Of a stretch of 64,000 bases of DNA, positions 55,128-63,947 are shown piece by piece; within the stretch, counting starts at the first letter, position 1; every line of letters begins with the position of its first letter. The notes beneath the pieces are model-generated. The model saw only the letters and a program-made list of their open reading frames with translations, was not told where the DNA came from and ran no database searches. The position numbers and the translations under genes were made by a program. Origin of the DNA: CAXBCP01 sp038120765 (GTDB taxonomy: Bacteria > Pseudomonadota > Alphaproteobacteria > MPNO01 > UBA830); NCBI GenBank assembly GCA_038120765.1, contig JAYOMI010000006.1, positions 11,624 to 75,623 on the forward strand. Reading direction: 5' to 3'.

Positions 55128-56697
55128 TGCTATCTACGGTGTTGATGAGCGATTTACCCGTCATCTCCGAAGGATGGTCTATCCGCATGAGCGCCAGCAG
55201 CGTCGGTGCAATGTCGGCGAGCCGTCCATTCTGCAGTTCCTCTATACCGGCCGGCGCATTCACCAGGACGGCCGGGACCACGTTGAGTGTGTGGGCCGTA
55301 TGCGGCGCGCCGGTCTCCGCGTCCCGCATGGTCTCCGCATTGCCGTGATCGGCGGTGATCAGCAGCGATCCTCCTGCGGCTTCGACCGCAGTCGCGAGCC
55401 GTCCAATGCAGTCATCCACGGTTCGAATGGCGATTTCCGCTGCTGAGAGAATGCCAGTATGGCCGACCATATCAGGGTTGGCGTAATTGACGAGGATGAA
55501 ATCATAGGTCCCCTCGTCGATCACCGCGATAAGCCGGTCCGTCACTTCATTAGCGGACATTTCGGGCTGGAGGTCATAGGTCGCGACCTTGGGGGACGGG
55601 ATCAACACGCGGTCTTCGCCCGAAAAAGGAGCTTCCTCCCCGCCGTTGAAGAAGAATGTCACGTGGGCGTATTTCTCGGTCTCGGCGATCCGCAGCTGTT
55701 TCTTCCCCGCATCGGCGACAAGTTCAGCCAGAATATTATTCAGCGACACAGGCGGGAACATCGTTCCCATAAACGCGTTATGCGCGGTGGAATATTCGGT
55801 AAGGCCGAGTGCCGCCTGGAAAGCGGGCACGCGGGACCGGGGAAACCCTTCGAAATCAGGGTCGAGCAGCGCCTGCAGAATTTCACGCGCCCGGTCGGAC
55901 CGAAAATTACCCATCAACACGCCGTCACCGTCCCGAACGCCGGAATAGCCGTTCAGCGCCGTCGGTTCGACGAATTCGTCCGTTATCCCGGCCGCGTAGC
56001 TCGCCCGGATTGCGGTAACGGCGTCATCCGCCGCAGTGCCGGTCCCCGAGACAATCAGGTTGAAGGCTTTCTCAACCCGGTCCCAGCGCTGGTCGCGGTC
56101 CATCGCGAAAAAGCGCCCGCACATGGTGGCCAGCGACACGCTCGGCAGGGGTTCGACCTGTTTTGCGAACTCGGAGACGTAGCCGGCAGCGCTTTCCGGC
56201 GGGGTATCCCGTCCATCGAGAAACATGTGTATGGAGACCGGAATACCGGCGTCCGCCATGATTTCCGTCAGTTTGATCAGATGTTCCTGATGCGAATGAA
56301 CCCCGCCCGGAGACAGAAGCCCCAGCAGGTGGCATGTTCCGCCGGAGGTTTTCAGCGCGGAGATATATCCGGCCAGAGCCGGATTCGTCGCCAGCGAGCC
56401 GTCTTCGATGGCCGCATCTATGCGCCGGATATCCTGATTGACGATGCGTCCCGCGCCGAGGTTCATATGGCCGACTTCTGAATTGCCCATCTGCCCATGC
56501 GGCAGTCCGACATCGATCCCGCTGGTATCGATATAGCTGTGGGGATTGTCTGCCCACAGGCGCTGGAAATTGGGCGTATTGGCCGGTGTAATAGCGTTTT
56601 CAGTCTGGTCGTCGCGATGGCCCCAGCCGTCCAGTACGCACAAGACGACCGGTCTCGGCAAAGTCGGATGGGTTGCTGGTGCGTCGTCGCTGCTCAT
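55093..56697 (-). CDS. gpmI: Phosphoglycerate mutase, cofactor-independent
   Basis: Mn-dependent 2-/3-phosphoglycerate interconversion in glycolysis. 534 residues. PVVLCVLDGWGHRDD opens the phosphatase domain; the active Ser is in GNSEVGHMNLGAGRIV; ITADHGNAE carries metal ligands. Upstream TATATAAT near 56730 may be its -10 element. Confidence 0.96.
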   Translation of the reverse strand: MSSDDAPATHPTLPRPVVLCVLDGWGHRDDQTENAITPANTPNFQRLWADNPHSYIDTSGIDVGLPHGQMGNSEVGHMNLGAGRIVNQDIRRIDAAIEDGSLATNPALAGYISALKTSGGTCHLLGLLSPGGVHSHQEHLIKLTEIMADAGIPVSIHMFLDGRDTPPESAAGYVSEFAKQVEPLPSVSLATMCGRFFAMDRDQRWDRVEKAFNLIVSGTGTAADDAVTAIRASYAAGITDEFVEPTALNGYSGVRDGDGVLMGNFRSDRAREILQALLDPDFEGFPRSRVPAFQAALGLTEYSTAHNAFMGTMFPPVSLNNILAELVADAGKKQLRIAETEKYAHVTFFFNGGEEAPFSGEDRVLIPSPKVATYDLQPEMSANEVTDRLIAVIDEGTYDFILVNYANPDMVGHTGILSAAEIAIRTVDDCIGRLATAVEAAGGSLLITADHGNAETMRDAETGAPHTAHTLNVVPAVLVNAPAGIEELQNGRLADIAPTLLALMRIDHPSEMTGKSLINTVDSNASLSEKRVSA

Positions 56698-56754
56698 TTC
56701 GTGTCCCTGAATGATATCTCTTCATTATATAGGCGAAAAATTGACAAATGGTAC

Positions 56755-56775
56755 TTCGGCGTCGGTTCCGCCGAA
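56755..56775 (-). terminator. Hairpin between rlmH and gpmI
   Basis: TTCGGCG/CGCCGAA with a 7-base loop. On the minus strand it is followed some 12 bases later by TCAATTTTT, so it may terminate the rlmH transcript ahead of a gpmI promoter. Confidence 0.4.
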
Positions 56776-56792
56776 CAATTCCTGCCTGTTCC

Positions 56793-57248
56793 CTACTCCC
56801 GGTGATAGGGGTGTCCCGCGAGAATCCCCTGCGCCCTGTATATCTGTTCGACAAGCATCACACGGGCAAGCATGTGCGGCCATGTCGCCGTGCCGAATGA
56901 CAGCACGAGATCGGCGTTATTGCGATGCTCCGGCGACAGACCGCCTGCGCCGCCAATCAGGAACGCGATATCGCGGCCCTGATCGCGCCACGCGCCGAGT
57001 TTGTCCGCAAAATGCTGGCTGCTGAGCGCTTTTCCACGTTCGTCCATCGCGATCCGGATGGCGCCTGCGGGCAATACACCGGAAAGAAGCTCGCCTTCAC
57101 GGTTTCTAAGCTCTGCCGGCGAGAGCTTGCGCCGCTCCTCGACCTCGATGATCTCAAGCGGCCATTGAACCCGTTTCGTGTACTTGGCGATCAGATCGCG
57201 TTCCGGGCCGGCTTTCAGCCGCCCCACGGTGCATATCGTCAGCCGCAC
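56793..57248 (-). CDS. rlmH: 23S rRNA (pseudouridine1915-N3)-methyltransferase
   Basis: SPOUT methyltransferase of 151 residues. The AdoMet knot is IAFLIGGAGGLSPEHR; the conserved C-terminal LVEQIYRAQGILAGHPYHRE is complete. It follows rsfS by 12 bp. Confidence 0.96.
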   Translation of the reverse strand: MRLTICTVGRLKAGPERDLIAKYTKRVQWPLEIIEVEERRKLSPAELRNREGELLSGVLPAGAIRIAMDERGKALSSQHFADKLGAWRDQGRDIAFLIGGAGGLSPEHRNNADLVLSFGTATWPHMLARVMLVEQIYRAQGILAGHPYHRE

Positions 57249-57260
57249 GGAATAATCGCG

Positions 57261-57692
57261 TCAGGCAGTCGCCGTTTCCGGAGCACCGGGCTCCGGGTTC
57301 TCGGGCAGGTCCGCATTCCACATTTTTTCAAGATTGTAGAACTCCCGCACTTCGGGGCGGAAAAGATGCACGATAACGTCTCTCGCATCGAGCAGCACCC
57401 AATCCGCCTGACCGCGGCCTTCCGGCACGGCACCGACGATGCCGTTTTCCTTCACGACCAGCGCCAGCCTGTCCGCCATGGTCGAGACCTGGCGGCCCGA
57501 CTGACCGGTCGCGATGACCATATAGTCGGCGATGTCGGATTTTCCCTTCAGATCAATGACGACAATATCCGTCGCCTTGTGATCTTCAAGAGATTCCACG
57601 ATATCGGCGAGCAACCTCTCTACGCGGCTCGCGTCTTTCGTTACGTCTGTTGATCGTTCTGTCAGTGTGTGTGCTTCCTGTTGTGCACTCAC
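57261..57692 (-). CDS. rsfS: Ribosome silencing factor
   Basis: Binds L14 and blocks subunit joining when nutrients are short. 143 residues, GTG start; core DIVVIDLKGKSDIADYMVIATGQSGRQV and WVLLDARDVIVHLF. The start overlaps nadD by 4 bp, the common nadD-rsfS-rlmH arrangement. Confidence 0.95.
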   Translation of the reverse strand: MSAQQEAHTLTERSTDVTKDASRVERLLADIVESLEDHKATDIVVIDLKGKSDIADYMVIATGQSGRQVSTMADRLALVVKENGIVGAVPEGRGQADWVLLDARDVIVHLFRPEVREFYNLEKMWNADLPENPEPGAPETATA

Positions 57693-58303
57693 TTATTCAC
57701 CTTTGGCAGTTCTTCGGCATCTTTCCGACCGGTCAGGCCGGAAGCCGAGTCACGGTGCGCTCTGATGTTCGTTGCCGAGCCGGGATGAAGCCGCGTATGG
57801 AAGAACATCCAGGCTGGCGGTGGCATATCGGCAAGGTTGCAGGCGTCCGACGGTTTTCGCTTGAACCGGAAAAACGCCTTTGCTGCCTTGCCGGCGAGCG
57901 CCCCAAAAGAATAAGGAGCACGGTCAAAAACCGCAATGGGAACTTGATTAAAGATTAGCGTCCATTGATACCAGCGCGAAATCTGTTTCAGATTGTCCGC
58001 ACCCATCAACCAGACGAAACGGGTCTTCGGAAATCCGCGTTTCAGGACGGCGAGGGATTCCGCCGTGTTGGTGGTGCCGAGCCGTGCCTCGATATCCGTG
58101 ATGCGGATATTCGGGTGACGCACCAGGGCGCGCGCTTCTGCCAGGCGGTCCTCGAACGGGGCCATGCCATCGGCCGGCTTCAGCGGGTTCTGCGGGGAGA
58201 CCATCCACCACACTTCGTCGAGCTTCAGCAGCTTGAGCGCGAGCAGACTGATGTGCAGGTGGCCTTCATGTGCGGGATTGAACGAACCGCCCAAAATGCC
58301 CAC
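57689..58303 (-). CDS. nadD: Nicotinate-nucleotide adenylyltransferase
   Basis: Makes deamido-NAD. About 204 residues from the GTG at 58303. The nucleotide-binding GILGGSFNPAHEGHLHIS and the late SATNIR motif are present. The start is uncertain: the frame is open a little further upstream without a better codon. Confidence 0.93.
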   Translation of the reverse strand: MGILGGSFNPAHEGHLHISLLALKLLKLDEVWWMVSPQNPLKPADGMAPFEDRLAEARALVRHPNIRITDIEARLGTTNTAESLAVLKRGFPKTRFVWLMGADNLKQISRWYQWTLIFNQVPIAVFDRAPYSFGALAGKAAKAFFRFKRKPSDACNLADMPPPAWMFFHTRLHPGSATNIRAHRDSASGLTGRKDAEELPKVNK

Positions 58304-58350
58304 CCGGAGCCCCGTTACGGAATGACCCCGGCGGATATCGGTGAGTATTT

Positions 58351-59646
58351 TCAGGGCCGGACCTGTCCCGCGCCGCGGACGACGTATTTGAAGGTTGTCA
58401 GTTGTTCCACGCCGACCGGTCCCCGGGCATGCAGCCTGCCCGTCGAAATACCGATTTCCGCACCCATGCCGAATTCGCCGCCATCGGCGAACTGGGTCGA
58501 GGCATTGTGCATAACGATCGCGGAATCAACCTCGTTGAGGAATTTCTCTGCCCGGGCCGCATCGTCGGTGACGATCGATTCGGTGTGGTGCGAACTGTAG
58601 GTAGCTATATGCCGGATCGCGCCGTCCAGTCCGTCAACCTGGCGGATCGACAGGATCGGTTCGAGATATTCCGTCCGCCAGTCGGCCTCCGTTGCAGGAT
58701 TCACGCGGGTGTCCAGCGCGCATGTCGCCTCGTCGCCGCGCAGTTCGCAGCCGGCAGCAGACAGCGTCTCTATGATCTCCGGCAAGGTCTGTTCAGCGAT
58801 CGATTTGTCGACGAGCAGGGTTTCCGTCGCGCCGCAAATGCCCGGGCGTCGCATCTTGGCGTTCACCACGATGTCGCGCGCCATCAGGGGGTCGGCGGCG
58901 CCGTCGATATAGGTGTGGCAGAGCCCTTCGAGATGGGCGATGACGGGAATTTTGCTTTCCCGTTGGACGCGTTCGATCAGCGACTTGCCGCCTCTCGGCA
59001 CGATAATGTCGATATAGTCGGTCATTGTCAGCATTTCGCCGACGGCGGCACGGTCCGTTGTCGGTACAAGCTGGATAGCCCCTTCCGGCAGGCCCGCTTT
59101 GCCAAGTCCGGCCTGCAGACAGTCGAGAATGGCTTTCGATGAATGAAAGCTTTCCGAGCCGCCGCGCAGGATGGCGGCATTCCCGGATTTCAGGCACAGG
59201 CCGCCTGCATCCGCCGTTACGTTGGGCCGGGATTCGTAAATGATGCCGATCACGCCGAGGGGGACCCGGACCCGCGAGATATTGAGCCCGTTCGGCCTGT
59301 CCCAGGTGGAAAGCACTTCCCCCACCGGGTCCGGCAGGTCCGCGATCTGCTCAAGGCCGCCGGCCATCGCATCGATCCGTCCCGCGTCCAGCTTCAGCCG
59401 GTCGATCAGGGATGGTGCGATCTTGCGTTCTTCGGCGGCGGCGATATCCAGGGCGTTGGCAGCCAGCAAATCGGCCGTCCGGTCCCGCAGAGTCGCTGCA
59501 GCCACCCGCAATGCCGTGTTTTTCTGCTCGGCGGATGCCAGGGCGAGTTCCTGAACCGCGGCACGGGCCCGGCGGCCGAGCTGGTCCATTTCGCCTGCTA
59601 TTTCGTCGCCATTCATGTCTGTGGCGATCGCCGTCGCAACGCTCAT
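58351..59646 (-). CDS. proA: Gamma-glutamyl phosphate reductase
   Basis: Second step of proline synthesis. 431 residues of the aldehyde dehydrogenase fold; catalytic Cys in RPGICGATETLLVD; GVIGIIYESRPNVTAD is diagnostic. It overlaps proB by 4 bp. Confidence 0.96.
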   Translation of the reverse strand: MSVATAIATDMNGDEIAGEMDQLGRRARAAVQELALASAEQKNTALRVAAATLRDRTADLLAANALDIAAAEERKIAPSLIDRLKLDAGRIDAMAGGLEQIADLPDPVGEVLSTWDRPNGLNISRVRVPLGVIGIIYESRPNVTADAGGLCLKSGNAAILRGGSESFHSSKAILDCLQAGLGKAGLPEGAIQLVPTTDRAAVGEMLTMTDYIDIIVPRGGKSLIERVQRESKIPVIAHLEGLCHTYIDGAADPLMARDIVVNAKMRRPGICGATETLLVDKSIAEQTLPEIIETLSAAGCELRGDEATCALDTRVNPATEADWRTEYLEPILSIRQVDGLDGAIRHIATYSSHHTESIVTDDAARAEKFLNEVDSAIVMHNASTQFADGGEFGMGAEIGISTGRLHARGPVGVEQLTTFKYVVRGAGQVRP

Positions 59647-60806
59647 TCTTCCGGCGCCCCCGCTGCGCTCAATTCCGTCACCAGATCGTTTCGGTGAATC
59701 ATTTCATCCCGGCCACGGTAGCCCAGAATGTTTTCGATATCACGGCTTTTTCGGCCCATTATCTGCCGGGCGTCCGACGATGAATACGCCGATAGCCCGC
59801 GCCCGGCAATGCGCCCGTCCATGGTTTTGACACAGATGGCGTCGCCCCGGTCGAATGTGCCGTCGACCCGGGTAATCCCTGCGGGGAGCAGGCTTTTGCC
59901 CGCGCGGAGGGCCGCGACCGCGCCATCGTCTATGATGATGGCGCCTGCTGTTTCGACGGCGGCGGCGATCCAGCGTTTTCGCGCCGTCATCGGTTCCGAC
60001 GATGGCAGAAACCATGTGCAGCGCGCTCCCTCTTCGAGCCGGGCCAGCGCATGCTGCGGTTTTCCGTCGGTGATGACCATCGCGCAACCTGCCGTGGTGG
60101 CAATCTTGGCGGCGTCGAGCTTTGTGACCATGCCGCCCGACGAATATCCGGCAGGTGCCGCACCGGCCATCGCTTCTATTTCCGGCGTGATTTCGGCGAC
60201 CTCGGCGATCAGTTCGGCGGTTGCATCGCGGCGGGGGTCGCTGCGGTACAGGCCGTCCACATCCGACAGCAGTACCAGCGCGTCGGCGCTGATCATCTGG
60301 GCGACGCGGGCGGCCAGCCGGTCGTTGTCGCCGTAGCGGATTTCCTCGGTTGCGACGGAATCGTTTTCGTTGATCACCGGGACCGCGCCCAGGTCGAGCA
60401 ACGTCTCGATCGTCGCCCGCGCATTCAGGTGACGGCGGCGTTCCTCCGTGTCGGAGGGGGTCAGCAGTATCTGGGCGACCGTAATGTCGTGGGCCGCCAG
60501 CGTTTCCTGCCAGGCATGGGCAAGGCGAATTTGTCCCGTTGCGGCAGCCGCCTGTTTCTGTTCAAGCGCAAGTGCGCCGCGTTTCAGTCCGAGATGTGTC
60601 CGCCCGACCGCGATCGCGCCGGACGAGACGATGACGACGTTTACCCCGCGCGCTTTCAGGCGCGCGATGTCCGAGCCGAGTCCCGTCAGCCAGTCTGTGC
60701 GGATTTCGCCTGTGATGTCGTCGACAAGCAGGGCCGAGCCGATTTTGACGATCATGCACCGGGAGGCCGCCATCCGGTCGGCCGTCTGCGTGTTTACGGC
60801 GTCCAT
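59643..60806 (-). CDS. proB: Glutamate 5-kinase
   Basis: First step of proline synthesis, normally inhibited by proline. 387 residues: an amino-acid kinase domain (IVKIGSALLVDD, VVIVSSGAIAVG, VINENDSVATEE) and a C-terminal PUA domain (AGKSLLPAGITRVDG). It overlaps obg by 13 bp. Confidence 0.96.
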   Translation of the reverse strand: MDAVNTQTADRMAASRCMIVKIGSALLVDDITGEIRTDWLTGLGSDIARLKARGVNVVIVSSGAIAVGRTHLGLKRGALALEQKQAAAATGQIRLAHAWQETLAAHDITVAQILLTPSDTEERRRHLNARATIETLLDLGAVPVINENDSVATEEIRYGDNDRLAARVAQMISADALVLLSDVDGLYRSDPRRDATAELIAEVAEITPEIEAMAGAAPAGYSSGGMVTKLDAAKIATTAGCAMVITDGKPQHALARLEEGARCTWFLPSSEPMTARKRWIAAAVETAGAIIIDDGAVAALRAGKSLLPAGITRVDGTFDRGDAICVKTMDGRIAGRGLSAYSSSDARQIMGRKSRDIENILGYRGRDEMIHRNDLVTELSAAGAPEE

Positions 60807-61840
60807 GACGGTGTGGCGATCGGCTCTTCGGCAGCTGCCTGCTCGTCGGCCCTGTTCTGGTTGATGGTACGGCGAAGGAGCCGCAGCGCATTGTCGACTC
60901 CGGCGCCGGTCGCGCCGGAAATCGCGATCACTTCCTGTCCGGACGCGGCCTCAAGCTCGGCTTTCTTTTCGGCAACAAACTCTTCCGGTATTGCGTCGAT
61001 TTTGTTGAGCGCAAGGATTTCCGGTTTGGTCGCCAGGATGCCGCCATAGGCTTCAAGCTCGCCGCGGATCGTTTTCCATGCGCCGACAATGTTGTCTTCG
61101 GTGCAGTCGATCAGGTGAAGCAATGCGCCACAGCGCTCGACATGGCCGAGAAAACGATGGCCGAGCCCGGCGCCGTCATGGGCGCCTTCGATCAGGCCGG
61201 GGACATCGGCGATGACGAATTCCGTCTCGTCCATGTAGACCACGCCGAGCACGGGCGTCAGGGTCGTAAAGGGGTAGTCGGCGACCTTCGGTTTCGCGCG
61301 GGATACCGCGGACAGGAACGTCGATTTCCCGGCATTGGGCAGGCCGACCAGTCCGGCATCGGCGATCAGTTTCAGGCGCAGGCGGATCCAGCGTTCCTCG
61401 CCTTCCTCGCCGGTACCGAACCGCCGGGGCGCCTGGTTGCGCGATGACTTGAATCGCGTGTTGCCGCGTCCGCCACGCCCGCCCTTCAGCAGGACGACGC
61501 GCTGGCCGACGCGCGTGAAATCCGCGAGCATGACCAGATTGTCGTCGTCGAATATCTGCGTGCCGACCGGTACACGCAGGGTGATGCTGTCGCCGCTGGC
61601 GCCGAACCGCATCTTGCCCATGCCGTGGCCGCCGGTCTTTGCCTTGAAGTGCTGCTGATAGCGGAAATCGATCAGCGTGTTCAGGCCGTCTACGGCTTCG
61701 ACGATAACATCGCCGCCGCGACCGCCATCGCCGCCATCGGGACCGCCATATTCAACATGCGCCTCGCGCCGGAAGCTTACGCAACCGGCGCCGCCGTCAC
61801 CGCTCTTGACGAATACTTTTGCGGAATCGAGAAACTTCAT
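60794..61840 (-). CDS. obg: GTPase Obg/CgtA
   Basis: Essential GTPase in late 50S assembly and stress control. About 348 residues from the ATG at 61840 (MKFLDSAKVFVKSGDGGAGC); an ATG at 61870 adds 10. Glycine-rich Obg fold, then the G domain: GLPNAGKSTFLSAVSRAKPK, DVPGLIEGA, NKID. The C-terminal tail is short and acidic. Confidence 0.96.
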   Translation of the reverse strand: MKFLDSAKVFVKSGDGGAGCVSFRREAHVEYGGPDGGDGGRGGDVIVEAVDGLNTLIDFRYQQHFKAKTGGHGMGKMRFGASGDSITLRVPVGTQIFDDDNLVMLADFTRVGQRVVLLKGGRGGRGNTRFKSSRNQAPRRFGTGEEGEERWIRLRLKLIADAGLVGLPNAGKSTFLSAVSRAKPKVADYPFTTLTPVLGVVYMDETEFVIADVPGLIEGAHDGAGLGHRFLGHVERCGALLHLIDCTEDNIVGAWKTIRGELEAYGGILATKPEILALNKIDAIPEEFVAEKKAELEAASGQEVIAISGATGAGVDNALRLLRRTINQNRADEQAAAEEPIATPSWTP

Positions 61841-61930
61841 CGTCCTGTTATCCGGTTTGCCGATTTCCAAACACGTTTAAGCCCCGTCCGGCAGAACGAG
61901 GCCTAAAAGATATCGTAATCTGGCATGTTT

Positions 61931-61956
61931 CCGGCCCGTTTCAAAGGGCGGGCCGG
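61931..61956 (-). terminator. Hairpin between rpmA and obg
   Basis: CCGGCCCG (61931-61938) and CGGGCCGG (61949-61956) form an 8-bp stem in the 133-bp gap. It may reduce read-through from the ribosomal pair into obg. There is no clear T tract. Confidence 0.45.
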
Positions 61957-61973
61957 GCGATTATCGGGCCTGT

Positions 61974-62231
61974 TCAGGCCGCCGGGTCAACCGACACGAA
62001 GACCCGTCCACCGGCTTTGCGCGTAAAGGCGACCTTGCCTTCTGCCGTCGCAAAAATGGTGTGGTCCTTGCCGATGCCGACATTGGTGCCGGGATGCCAT
62101 TTCGTGCCGCGCTGGCGAAGAATGATATTCCCCGGAATTACCTCTTCGCCGCCGAACTTCTTGACGCCGAGACGCCGGCCTTCGGAATCGCGACCGTTAC
62201 GGGAACTACCACCAGCTTTTTTATGGGCCAT
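61974..62231 (-). CDS. rpmA: 50S ribosomal protein L27
   Basis: 85 residues, opening MAHKKAGGSSRNGRDSEGRR; its N terminus reaches the peptidyl-transferase centre. Unlike the other three ribosomal proteins in the window it has no added tail. It follows rplU by 48 bp. Confidence 0.98.
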   Translation of the reverse strand: MAHKKAGGSSRNGRDSEGRRLGVKKFGGEEVIPGNIILRQRGTKWHPGTNVGIGKDHTIFATAEGKVAFTRKAGGRVFVSVDPAA

Positions 62232-62279
62232 CGTTCAATCTCCTGTGGACGTGAGCCGTCCAGTAATACTCGTTTGGGC

Positions 62280-62729
62280 TCAGTCTTCCGACTTGTCTTT
62301 CGCGGGCGCTTTTTTCGCCGCGGTCTTGGCTTTGGCTTTCGCCTTTGCCGGGGCTTTCTTCGCCGGCGCGTCCGCGTCGGCTGCCGGGGCTGCTGCTGCC
62401 GCCGCCGCTTTCTGGCCCTTGGCAAGAATGTCGCTGATGCGGATGACCGTCAGCTGCTGCCGGTGGCCCCGCGTGCGGCGGTAATTCTTGCGGCGCTTTT
62501 TCTTGAAGATGATGACCTTGTCACCCTTCTTCTGTTCCAGCACCGTCGCTGCGACGCGCGCGCCGTCGACCATCGGCGTGCCGATGGTCAGGCCACTGCC
62601 GTCATTCATTGCCAGAACTTCTTCAAGCTCGACAACTGCGCCGGCTTCACCGTCGAGTTTTTCTACCGTCAGAACGTCGTTCTTGGCGACGCGGTATTGC
62701 TTTCCGCCTGTTTTGACCACTGCGTACAT
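62280..62729 (-). CDS. rplU: 50S ribosomal protein L21 with basic tail
   Basis: 149 residues. The first 100 or so are normal L21 (MYAVVKTGGKQYRVAKND, FKKKRRKNYRRTRGHRQ). A C-terminal extension of about 45 residues of Ala, Lys and Pro, in a histone-H1-like style, is added. Confidence 0.96.
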   Translation of the reverse strand: MYAVVKTGGKQYRVAKNDVLTVEKLDGEAGAVVELEEVLAMNDGSGLTIGTPMVDGARVAATVLEQKKGDKVIIFKKKRRKNYRRTRGHRQQLTVIRISDILAKGQKAAAAAAAPAADADAPAKKAPAKAKAKAKTAAKKAPAKDKSED

Positions 62730-62860
62730 GGTTGTTATCCGCTTTCGGCTCGCCGGCAGCGCCGGTGGCCAAATTTAAATCAAAAAAAACGACCGCAAAA
62801 ATAACGCTGTGCTACCCTAAACCGGGCACAGGGCCACGCGCTCATTTCGAGAGAGGCGGG

Positions 62861-62888
62861 AATATACGCCCAGATTGTCCGATGTCAA
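62861..62888 (-). promoter_or_regulatory. sigma70-type promoter of rplU-rpmA
   Basis: On the minus strand: TTGACA (62888-62883), 16-bp spacer, TATATT (62866-62861). The -35 is perfect. It lies about 130 bp upstream of rplU, leaving a leader that includes the inverted repeat TGTGC/GCACA (about 62808-62830). Confidence 0.6.
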
Positions 62889-62995
62889 CGGTTTTTGGGC
62901 GGCTAAATCCCCGCGATACCACCGGATTTCCGCGATGTTGTAGATATTTTCCTGTTCAGTTGCGCGCCCTATGACATTTCGGTACAACCGCCGGC

Positions 62996-63086
62996 GGAGA
63001 GTTGCCGGAGTGGTTGAACGGGGCGGTCTCGAAAACCGTTGTGCGTTTATGACGTACCGAGGGTTCGAATCCCTCACTCTCCGCCA
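62996..63086 (+). tRNA. tRNA-Ser (anticodon CGA)
   Basis: 91 nt. Acceptor GGAGAGT pairs with ACTCTCC, discriminator G, encoded CCA. The anticodon loop CTCGAAA gives CGA, reading UCG. There is a long variable arm, as in all serine tRNAs, and a T arm GAGGGTTCGAATCCCTC. Foreign DNA follows directly, so its 3' end is a probable integration target. Confidence 0.96.
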
Positions 63087-63254
63087 TTAATTTTTAATAA
63101 ATAACTGATAATAATTAGATAATTATTTTCCCATCAAGTTTGGTACCACGCTTCGTACCACACATTGTTTGTGCTTGAACGCGATATCGAGAGGGTATCC
63201 TAATCAAATAGCCCCGCCTTCCAATTTTTAAGGGGGGGGGCAATTCTCGCTGAA

Positions 63255-63674
63255 TTATTTTTTTAGGGGCGGAATAGCAGCCAACGCCCTCACCGCATCA
63301 AGGTGTGACGGACCGTAATCATCGATTGATACCTGCCGCTTCTCGACGAGCAGGCCGCCCAGTCGCGCGAGCCCCATGCAGGCGGAAACCGCAGCGCTGC
63401 ACTGGTTAGCCTTTAGGGCCGCCTCGTATGTCGCTCGCAGGGCTGCTGCGATCTCACCGAACGTGATTTCGTTATCGGTCGCCAGGCCCGCTTTCAGTTC
63501 CGCAATCCTTACCGCAACCCGACCGTGGTTCAGTAACTCGCTCGCCCGGGCATGGATGGTGGCCGGCTGCATGTTCGTCGCGTCATAGGACCGCCGATAC
63601 GCCTCCGATGCATTGCCAATCGCGACGTATTCGGCGGCAAAGGCCTCCTGCTTGGGTGTAAGTCGTCTGTTCAT
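63255..63674 (-). CDS. Phage terminase small subunit
   Basis: About 139 residues from the ATG at 63674; an ATG at 63728 adds 18. It reads MNRRLTPKQEAFAAEYVAIG, NASEAYRRSYDA and ASELLNHGRVAVRIAEL, the usual Terminase_2 helix-turn-helix pattern that recognises phage DNA ends. The C-terminal half is less conserved. No large subunit or integrase is in the window, so it may be an isolated remnant or the edge of a prophage. Confidence 0.75.
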   Translation of the reverse strand: MNRRLTPKQEAFAAEYVAIGNASEAYRRSYDATNMQPATIHARASELLNHGRVAVRIAELKAGLATDNEITFGEIAAALRATYEAALKANQCSAAVSACMGLARLGGLLVEKRQVSIDDYGPSHLDAVRALAAIPPLKK

Positions 63675-63710
63675 CTGAGCAAAATGCTTAAAAGCCGCGT
63701 CGACATTAAA

Positions 63711-63725
63711 TGTTATAATATAACA
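63711..63725. promoter_or_regulatory. AT palindrome upstream of the terminase gene
   Basis: TGTTATAATATAACA is a perfect 7-1-7 palindrome 37 bp before the ATG at 63674. It could be a repressor operator or contain a -10 element. Confidence 0.4.
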
Positions 63726-63772
63726 CATAGCTGCGCAGGTCGATGGCCATGCGTGTTGGCTTTTGGGTTAAC

Positions 63773-63832
63773 AGCGGACATTAACGACGGGACCTCGGGA
63801 TGTCCGCTAATAGCCAAAAGCGGACATCCGCT
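63773..63832. repeat. AGCGGACAT short repeats
   Basis: AGCGGACAT at 63773-63781 and 63819-63827, with its inverse ATGTCCGCT at 63800-63808. Text of the type 'TCCGCTAATAGCCAAAAGCGGACAT' (split here for length) resembles a dispersed intergenic repeat; I cannot name it with certainty. Confidence 0.5.
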
Positions 63833-63947
63833 CAGCTGCGCTGGCTGAGTGGAGGGAGGTACTGGCGTAAACCACGGCTTAATCGAGATTTTGGAGACTG
63901 GTTCGTATTAGACTGAAAGCGGCTTTGGTTACTATGCCACCCCCTCG

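Noticed and set aside
63087..63254. Second attachment site or CRISPR-like repeats after the tRNA
   Set aside because: Only a short inverted pair (GGTAC and GTACC near 63140-63160) and homopolymer runs are seen; there is no repeat of the tRNA 3' end in the window and no regularly spaced repeats.
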